From Isohypsibius dastychi (taxonomy: Eukaryota > Tardigrada > Eutardigrada > Parachela > Isohypsibiidae), in the NCBI GenBank assembly GCA_034696485.1, contig JAQIWT010000538.1:1-18543 (forward strand): a stretch of DNA of 18,543 nucleotides. The letters run 5' to 3'. Below are positions 11,675 through 18,543 of the stretch, piece after piece (position 1 is the first letter of the stretch; each line of letters opens with the position of its first letter). The position numbers and the translations under genes are program-made. The notes beneath the pieces are model-generated. The model did not search any database, was not told the origin of the DNA, and saw only the letters and a list, made by a program, of their open reading frames with translations.

Positions 11675-14600
11675 ATGCCGGATGATTTATTTTCCAACAT
11701 GACGGAACAAATCGAATATCGTCGGGATGAATTATTCTATCTTCATCCACCCATAAACTATATTTTAACAGCCATTTTCGGATTTCTTATTATATTCTCG
11801 GTGACCGGGAACTTCATGGTGCTTATGATTATTTTTCGCTTCAAACGAATGCGCACGAGGACGAATTTGCTGTTGGCCAATATGTCCGCAATAGATTTAT
11901 TAACCGGACTGCTCGTTATGCCGTTCTCGATGATTACCGCATTTTATGGGGACTGGGTCCTGGGGACGACCGCCTGCCAAGTAAATGGATTTCTCAACGC
12001 CATGTTTATATCGGCGTCTATTCACACTCTTATGTACATCAGCATCCACAAGTATCTATCCATAAGGGATGTATTCAAGACGATTCTGGAAGTGAAGCAT
12101 ATTGTGGCCATGTCCTTGGCAAGCTGGATTTGGGGAATCTTGTTCTCGACGGCGCTTGTTGCCGGATGGACTCATATTGAGTATAAAATTGGAACAACAC
12201 AAGTAAGACATTTGGTAACAAAAATCACGCAGGGCGCGAAATTAGGAAGAGAATCTAGAAATAAGTTGCGAACAAATGGGATTTATAAAAGGTCACCAGT
12301 AACTTCGATGATTGTATACACAGTAATCCTGTTTAAACGTTCAATAGTTTTATTCAAGAAGATTATTATAATGATTAGTTTTTCCCAAATGTTTTTCATA
12401 TAAGGCTGTGAAAGTTCGCTAGAATTTATGGTTTATTTGATTATTTACCGCTGAATGAGTTAAAAATTATAAATCATTTTGGACAATTCGCATTTTCTTC
12501 CAGAATATTGTGGATATTTTATTTGAGTATCAAACTGAGCTGTTTTTATTTTGAAGCAAAATTTATTGTATTATTTAGGTAAATCGTAAGTTTTTGCCGT
12601 TAATTTGTTTAGTGTGGCCCAAAAGTTCCTGACCGCAATAATATCCGAGAAAGCACCCACTCGATCTTCACTTCCGTCTCCAATTTCGTGATCCCTTTGG
12701 CAGTCATAATATTTTGCTACGTCTCAATTTTTTGGACATTTCGCCGTCATATGAAAGATATCGCCGGCATGGGTGAAATGGAGCAATCAACTAATCTTTC
12801 CCCTCATCAGCACGCACTCATCCAGCAGCGGAAAATTGCAGTCACGTTGATTATTGTCTTAATTTGTTTTCTCATCTGCGTTCTTCCTTATATTGTTTAC
12901 TCATCCACCGTCGCGTTTGCCAAAGATAAACTGAAGGTCCCAAGAATACTCAACCCGATGGTAAGTGAAAATATGATATCTTTCCGGTCGTACGACAAAT
13001 CAATTTGTCTAATATTCTGAGTAAGCAAAATACCGTGATTTCAAAACACTGAATATTTTAAGTACTACTGAGAATACTGCTAAATATCGGAGTAAACAAG
13101 AACATACCACGATTTTTAGAATTGAAAAATTCTGAATATTCGGAAATATTAAATATGACTGAATATTGTGGACAACAAAATATATTGATTTGAGAATTAA
13201 AAATGCTCGATTAGTTTATTGATGGAATATTTCTCGAAGGCCTAAGAGACAATTAAGTGGAATTATGGGAAGCCTTTCCCGTTTAAATGGTGAAAGGTCA
13301 AGACATGGATTTTCTTGATTTAAATTTGGTTTTGGGTTAAAAGCATCGCAGAAAAGTCTAGATAATTAGTGAATAATCTGCAAATGATCCACTTCACACT
13401 GGTTTCTGATGGAGGACATTGGCCTATTTCGAGGTTTTAAAGTTGTTTCCAGCAGCTGTTGTATTAGTAAAAATCGGATCAAATACCCGCTCATCTCAAG
13501 TTCTATTGAAAGAAGTGGCTATGAGACAGACTAGCTGAGTTTTAATCTGTTGTTTTCTTTTGGAATAGGCTTACATCTTCCTCTATTTGGCAAGTTGTGT
13601 TAATCCGGTCATTTACGCTCTACGATCAGAAGCTTTCCGGACAGCGTACAAGAACTTCTTCCGGTTCCTTTGTTGTCAAAAAGAAATCCAGAAGAAATCG
13701 TTTTATCGACGAGACACTGAACACATCGGAGCTGTTGGTAAGTGAAACAAACGAAAAACTTGCAAGCGTCACATCATATTTCCGCCAATGTCTGCGTCTT
13801 CATGTTCTTGATCTATCAATCTGTCCTGTCCCGTGAAGATCAGCTGCTTGACGACTTTCTTTGAATTGTCAGATTCAAATACGCAAAAGGGCTTAAAAAC
13901 TTCTCTGAACTTTTATTATTCATGTTTCGAAGAAACATCCAAGTTATGGTCGAGCTATTAAACGTCAATATAAGCCACCCTCTTGAATTATTACAATAAT
14001 AATATAATAATATTGTTGCAAGTTGAAGTTCTTCAAAATAAGATTGAAAATTAATTAATCAGATTGGTGTTTTTTAAGTCGCCATTGGGAAAGTATGGAA
14101 ATACTTACCGGTTGAGTTAAGGCGGATTATTTAATAATATAAAGACACCAGCACGCCATGTCTATGCACATCCTTACAGTGCCACGTATAAATCGCAGCA
14201 TACAGTACGAGTTTACGTTGTACTTATTCCATAAAATTATGATGCTTTTTTGACCTTGGTGTTCGAAAGTTCAGTATATTTTCGTTAAATTCATATTTAA
14301 CAATTACACATATGAATACCGTAGTGATGAATGTTCAATACATATTAATAATTATTTATTATTACAGTAATACATATTTATTATATGTTTACAGGAATGA
14401 TTTTTGTGTAATATCAAAAATGTCGAGAATGCAATTACATGTGTATGTGGCAAACTTTTTCAGTTCTTGATGTGTTAATCAACAAAGGTCACTGTTGTGT
14501 CTGCTCGCGATTCCCTTGTCCTGTCTCGTCCATTATCCGTGCTGTTTTTTAAACGCTTTTTCATTTCCGTACGTCTGAACACAAAATGTACTTACTTTTA

Positions 14601-15507
14601 GTTGATCCCAAAGCTCAATCTTATTGGCGAAGAATGTCCGGATCTGGCGTACTTCACTCAGTCCACTCGCCGCACCCCATCCCATAAACACCCGAAAATT
14701 ATTGTCCCGTCCACTTTATTTGCACTTTGCAGAACCATTTCTTTACAGTGTTATTGGTTTTTGCTCAATTTCGAATAAGTATTAATCCTGTCTCAGTTCA
14801 CTCGATAAATCACAGCGACGCAGCGCAATGAATAAAAGAATGTAATTTAATCAAAATCGATATGTTCAAAATTAGCCTGCCATATTTGATCAAGTTCAAG
14901 GATGTCTCCAGATTTTCATATTCCCCTTCCGTATTCCGCCTTGATTTAGGCGGTCAATAACCTCTTAACCAAAAATCCCCGAATCTGATCATCCTTTTTT
15001 TCAGACAACAGTAAATCAGGTTGGCGTCGATTCTCCACAATTGTGTACGATGCGCTTCATCTGGGATCTTCTCACGAGACTTTGTCTTCCCGCCGGAGTT
15101 CCCTTTTTATTCCGCAACATATCGTGACCTCGCCCGCTCATCGCCACTCCACCGGACTGATTCACATTCATCATCCCACGGCCCAGAAAACCGACAGCGG
15201 TGAAATGTGTCTGCTTTCCGGGGAGACGATATTCAACAAACTTCAACCGGTAGCTTATCGACCGCATGCTTCGATGATCTTGGAAGAGCGCATAAGTCAA
15301 ATGGTGGGCTGGGAGAAAAATCCGGAGACAGACTCCGGTAAAGCGGAAAGTGATGGTGAAGGCCAGGAATCACAGGAGGTTCATGCGGAAATAAATGAGC
15401 ATCAAAGCGCGTTGTCTGAAGGTCGTGATCATAAAGAACGTCATCCGTTGTTAGCGATGACGAAGAAAAAGTCTGAGCATGTTAACTTTTCTGTCGATTC
15501 TGTTTAA
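11675..15507 (+). CDS. Class A (rhodopsin-like) GPCR with non-canonical activation motifs
   Basis: Four coding exons: 11675-12202 (in the exon starting at 11651), 12613-12960, 13569-13737, 15005-15507; 515 aa. Seven helices are visible: TM1 29-54 (N46), TM2 with D74, W94 in ECL1, C101 at the top of TM3 (disulfide to C177 in ECL2), TM4 W151, TM5 P204 and Y212, TM6 P268, TM7 NPVIY 304-308, helix 8 then palmitoylatable CC 327-328. Oddities: HKY (125-127) replaces DRY, CVLP replaces CWLP, and the position of the amine-binding Asp (3.32) is Asn108, so a classical monoamine ligand is unlikely. The ~185-residue tail is Ser/Thr/His-rich, then acidic, and ends VDSV. N8 is a glycosylation sequon. Overall it recalls amine- and adenosine-type receptors, but I cannot name the ligand or orthologue. 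In-frame sequons before the ATG leave open a further N-terminal exon. Confidence 0.88.
12203..12612 (+). other. GPCR intron 1 (410 bp) carrying a repeat copy
   Basis: Donor CAA|GTAAGA, acceptor TTGTTTAG, phase 0. The join brings the ECL2 cysteine (TTQ then CGP) into place. It contains copy 1 of the ~110 bp repeat at 12254-12364; the rest is AT-rich without exons. Confidence 0.85.
12254..12364 (+). repeat. Dispersed repeat, copy 1
   Basis: It shares with 15611-15721 a 20-nt identical core (TTATAAAAGGTCACCAGTAA, 12283-12302) and a 16-nt identical block ending AAGAAGAT (12348-12363) at almost the same spacing (45 versus 44 nt between blocks). Weaker similarity (GAATCTAGA, GTTGC) lies upstream. 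It lies on the same strand as copy 2, within GPCR intron 1. Confidence 0.75.
12961..13568 (+). other. GPCR intron 2 (608 bp)
   Basis: Donor ATG|GTAAGT, acceptor GAATAG, phase 0, splitting the start of TM7 (NPM then AYIFLYLASCVNPVIY). Its first third (13021-13210) is a degenerate AT-rich repetitive tract; nothing else was recognised. Confidence 0.85.
13021..13210 (+). repeat. Degenerate AT-rich tandem-like repeat in GPCR intron 2
   Basis: Two diverged units of about 70-80 bp (13021-13091, 13092-13172) and a partial third share GTAA(A/G)CAA, TACC(A/G)(T/C)GATTT and repeated CTGAATATT words in the same order. The alignment was made by eye and the units are too diverged to assign a family. Confidence 0.4.
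13738..15004 (+). other. GPCR intron 3 (1267 bp), AT-rich
   Basis: Donor GTTG|GTAAGT, acceptor TTTTTTTCAG, phase 1. The frame continues from the post-helix-8 segment into the long cytoplasmic tail exon at 15005. It contains simple AT-rich stretches, including an ATA/ATT tract around 13994-14016 and TTATTATT-like tracts near 14345-14385. I see no gene on either strand. Confidence 0.8.
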
Positions 15508-16229
15508 GTGTTTCTTGTTTTTCTGAATGACTGCTGAAAACACTGGTTAGGTAGAATACTCATAAACGCCGTATTGTCATTCATGTGTTGCTTCGTTAAA
15601 AAAACCGCTCTAGATTCTAGATTCTAGTTGCAATTGGAATTATAAAAGGTCACCAGTAATTTCTATGACAATATACACATAAATCGCGGTCCGATGTTTG
15701 TAATTTTATTCAAGAAGATACTTGAGCTTATTAGACTTATTGAAGTGCTTTCAAATACTTAGACGTAGTAGGTTGCTAAGTCAAACGCTAGTTTGAAATA
15801 GAAGAACGAGAGCAGGTTACTTTCCAGTATAATATGGAGAGACTTTAATTTAATATCAATATATAATATTTAAAATATACAATAATGATATTAAATATGA
15901 CATTCCACCTTTCTCCACCGAATCAAAGGAATACGGTACTTTCGGTTGATTTGGCGGCAGTAAAACATCAGTGACAAAAACCTGGATGTCGATTAATGAT
16001 CAGAATTCGACGGAGCAAAAGTAACGGTTTGTTCGTTCGTTTCGTTTTTCTAACAACGTAGACGGAAACAAAAGTAGATGAGTCTTGCGATCACAGTCAA
16101 ACAAAGACAACTTTAAACTCTGAAATATTGAGCAACATCATTGAGCGGTAGGTAAATGCAGCTTGTGGAAATGCGTTGTTAAAACAAAATCTCTAAATGC
16201 CATCATAGACCAAGATAAAACGCTATCGG
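15508..16229. other. Convergent 3' intergenic region
   Basis: This 722 bp lies between the GPCR stop and the stop of the minus-strand secreted protein, so it contains both 3' UTRs. Candidate poly(A) signals are weak: ATTAAA on plus at 15890-15895, and ATTAAA on minus at 15849-15844 and 15854-15849. Copy 2 of the ~110 bp repeat lies at 15611-15721. No gene is visible. Confidence 0.55.
15611..15721 (+). repeat. Dispersed repeat, copy 2
   Basis: It matches copy 1 (12254-12364) through the 20-nt core at 15640-15659 and the 16-nt block at 15704-15719. Its left part holds a short TAGATTC tandem (15611-15627). It is 3.3 kb from copy 1, just downstream of the GPCR, on the same strand. No terminal inverted repeats or ORF were seen, so a short non-autonomous element remnant is possible. 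Confidence 0.75.
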
Positions 16230-18080
16230 TTAAAACCCAGTGAAGTCGGTTGTTGTGTTCAAAGGAACGGTTGTAGACGTCAGAGAAGTGCTAGTAAGGA
16301 CATCTTGCGTGACGTTGAGAAGCGAGCCGGTCGTAGTAGAATCGATCAAGATACCGGAAATAAAACTTGTCCTTGGAAGGGTGGAGCTGGCGGTAGAATT
16401 ATCTGCGCCCGAAATCTAAAAAATACAATAATTGTTTTGAATCACGAAAGCAGTTCAACAAGGAGAGCGAGGTGGATAAATCGGTTGAAAAAATTTCTTC
16501 GGAAGCTCGCAACTTACGGTAATAGTTTCCGATGAGTTGGAAGAAAGCGATACAGTGCTGTTTCCAAATAAGCTCACTGGAAAAGGTGGAACTGACTGAA
16601 TGCTGGTTGAGTTGATGGAGGTTGCGTTGCTCGTTGAAAGGACCGACTGGGTACCGTTTATCGAAATGGTGGCGTTTTCTACTGTTTGAGTCACGTTGAC
16701 TGAGGTCGTGGAATTGACACTGGGGGCATCAGTGGAGTTCGCGGATTTGGAAGATTTTTCGGCTTTGCCTTTTTTCCCTTTTCCACTGTCCTTTCCATCC
16801 TTCTCGGATTTTCCGTCAGTTCCGGCTTCATTTTCAACTTCGGCACTTCCGGCGGCTCCTTCCTTTTTGTTGGATACCTTATCAGTCTTCTCTGATTTGC
16901 CTTTCTTGTCTTTTCCTTTCTTAGAATCACCAGACTTTTCACTCTTCTGAAAAAGTACTATATATCAACAACTTAACCGTTTTGAAAGTTATAACCTACC
17001 TTTTCTTTTCCGGATTCTTTGGCCTCTTCTTCTTCACCAGATTCTTTCTTCGATGACTTCTTGCTCTTTTCCGACTTCTTGCTCTTCTTGGATCCTTCTT
17101 CCTCACTTCCCTCTTTCTCTTCCCCCGATCCTTTCTTCGCACGCTTTTCCTCATCAGAGCCGCCTTTCTTCTTATCCTCCTCACTGCTGGAGCTAGAGCC
17201 GGATCCCTTGTTCTTGCAACTACACTTTTCATGTTTATGACCTTTCAACGAATCTTTGGTCGACTTTTTCTCCTCATGGCTGCCTTCCTCTTCATGCTCA
17301 TGATCTTCTTCCTCTTCGTCCGTATTCTTATTCGACGACTTCTTCGAGTGCTTGTGATCTTTGCTTTCGTCTTTCTTCGGTGAGCTCTTCTTGGACTTCT
17401 TGTTTGATTCAGCTTCCTCGTCTTCCTCGACATGTTCCTTCTTCCCTTCCGCTTTGGCAGGAGCTTTCTTAGTTTCCTGCGACTTCTTGGATTTCTTGGA
17501 GGTTTTGACAACAACGGTGACGGTATCTTCATCTGCATCAGATTCCTCGGCGGGGGCTTCTTCGGGAGCTTGCGTTGCTTTCTTAGCAGCTGGTTTCTTA
17601 GTGGCGACGGTTTTCTTCACAGCTGCAGACTTTTTGGTGGTTGGAGCAACTGGCTCTTCAGCTTCCTCCTCTTCAGCAACAGGCTCTTCTTCCGCTGCTT
17701 GAGGGGTCACCTTGCCGGCTTTCGTTGCACGTTTTTTGGTCACTGCGGCTTTGGTGGCTTTAGTGACTTCGGCTTGCTCTTCCTCCTCAGCCTCCTCTTC
17801 TTCAGGTGCAGCTCGTCGAATTCGGTAGTTCTGCGGTTCTGTAAATACAGGAGATATCCACAGATTAATTACAGGATAGAAGCTTGTAAGGCAAAACTCA
17901 AAACAGCGCGAGCTGACTGCTTGACAAACCTCAACCGCACCAACGGAAACATGGTTTTACGATAAGTATTTTCAAGCTTCAAAAACATGTATTTCTTGGT
18001 TGATTACCAATATTCCAAGCGCATATACAGGCCAGAAAAATAACAACATAAAATGTAGACAAAAATAACAGCTTAAACAT
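16230..18080 (-). CDS. Secreted Lys/Glu/Ser-rich protein with sequon-rich tail, family unknown
   Basis: Four exons (minus): 18080-18008, 17838-17000, 16946-16518, 16415-16230; 508 aa. Exon 1 encodes a signal peptide (MFKLL, then a hydrophobic core, then ACICA, cleavage likely after A21). RIRR at 30-33 fits a furin-type site. Residues ~36-400 are low complexity: acidic blocks, Ala/Lys repeats, KKSKKS and SEEE blocks, a His cluster (186-227: HKH, HEH, HKH) and the only two cysteines of the mature chain (C230, C232). From ~385 the chain turns Ser/Thr/Asn-rich with twelve N-x-S/T sequons and no Cys. Many S-x-E sites suit secretory-pathway (Fam20C-type) phosphorylation. Such composition recalls mineral-matrix, cuticle or mucin-like proteins, which is inference. 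A possible TATAAAA lies at 18182-18176. A weaker alternative first exon (ATG at 17990) joins in the same phase and lacks a signal peptide. I recognise no family. Confidence 0.8.
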
Positions 18081-18543
18081 TTGCGTGGAATTGTTGTTTT
18101 TTCGCAAAATTGTTTCAACAAATAAAACAAAATAGTCACACATTTTAATAACTTCATCCCAGTACATTCAAAATGTTTTATATTTTCGAAAAGCCTCTCG
18201 CGGTGCAATTTCAAGTTATCAGGGAAATCTCATTTGAAAGAGGAATATTCAGTTCCAGATTACCAGTATGCTTTCAGTTTGTACTACAGTGGACATTGGA
18301 CAACTTCGGAAATCAATGCACATAGAAAAACAACGCTTGTAAGGTTGTTGTGAGCGTTTGGATCGGAAACATCAGAAACGAGACAGAACGTGGCAGATAT
18401 CGTCTAGAAAATTTGAAAAGGTCAAGTAACTTGGACGGACAGGTGCGAGTGTCAACGACGCCATTAATCTTCATTCATCAAGTTCTTGTCAACGGGAATG
18501 CAGGAAGACCAGACAGAGCGTGCACATAAATCAACACAAAAAA
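18081..18543 (-). promoter_or_regulatory. 5' flank of the secreted-protein gene
   Basis: This sequence upstream of the ATG at 18080 has TATAAAA on the minus strand at 18182-18176, about 96 nt before the start codon. That would give a leader of roughly 70 nt. No initiator consensus was seen at the expected spacing. An ATG at 18151-18149 sits between the TATA box and the chosen start and is out of frame with it. The remainder to the window edge shows no gene. Confidence 0.35.

Noticed and set aside
17361-17965. Ser/Phe/Leu-rich plus-strand ORFs opposite the secreted-protein exon
   Set aside because: They are the reverse complement of GAA/AAG-rich low-complexity coding sequence, which opens antisense frames by composition.
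17932-17990. Alternative first exon for the secreted-protein gene starting at ATG 17990 (or the in-frame ATG at 17954)
   Set aside because: The donor (TATC|GTAAAA) is weaker, and the product would lack a signal peptide, which conflicts with the sequon-rich tail. Kept as an alternative to test.

Overview
The window is a piece of a compact animal nuclear genome. It holds six spliced protein-coding genes: three housekeeping or transcription genes and a beta-tubulin that are instantly recognisable, one unassigned class A GPCR, and one highly unusual secreted low-complexity protein that I do not recognise. Most introns are very short (about 50-60 bp, GT-AG) and genes alternate strand. The GPCR has a TATA plus TCAGTC core promoter. 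Together these suggest a small-genome invertebrate, perhaps an ecdysozoan such as a tardigrade, nematode or small arthropod. The sequence alone does not settle the clade.

Layout: (1) 154-3408, minus strand: CDK12/13-type transcriptional kinase in ten exons (742 aa), with an RS-rich N-terminus, kinase domain and C-terminal DCHE helix. (2) 3409-4794: a 1.4 kb divergent intergenic region. (3) 4795-5245, plus: U1 snRNP protein C, two exons. (4) 5387-6349, minus: mitochondrial ribosomal protein bL19m (MRPL19), two exons, tail to tail with U1-C. (5) 6350-6815: a 466 bp head-to-head promoter region. (6) 6816-8942, plus: beta-tubulin in nine exons (447 aa), including one GC-AG intron. (7) 8943-11413: about 2.5 kb without a convincing gene. 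(8) 11414-15507, plus: GPCR (515 aa) with a TATA/Inr promoter, a spliced 5' leader carrying two short upstream ORFs, and altered activation motifs. (9) 15508-16229: convergent intergenic region with the second copy of a ~110 bp repeat whose first copy lies in GPCR intron 1. (10) 16230-18080, minus: a 508-aa secreted protein built as signal peptide, RIRR processing site, Lys/Glu/Ser blocks with a His/Cys cluster, and a mucin-like tail with twelve N-glycosylation sequons.

Every exon chain was assembled by hand from splice signals and reading-frame phase. All six reconstructed CDSs are multiples of three. The five recognisable proteins keep family motifs across every junction. The genes do not form a pathway. 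CDK12 (Pol II CTD phosphorylation) and U1-C (5' splice-site recognition) sit head to head and both act in mRNA synthesis and processing; the other neighbours appear unrelated. The most novel candidates are the secreted charged/sequon-rich protein, the GPCR with HKY/CVLP motifs and uORFs, the GC-AG intron in an otherwise ordinary tubulin, and the paired repeat around the GPCR.
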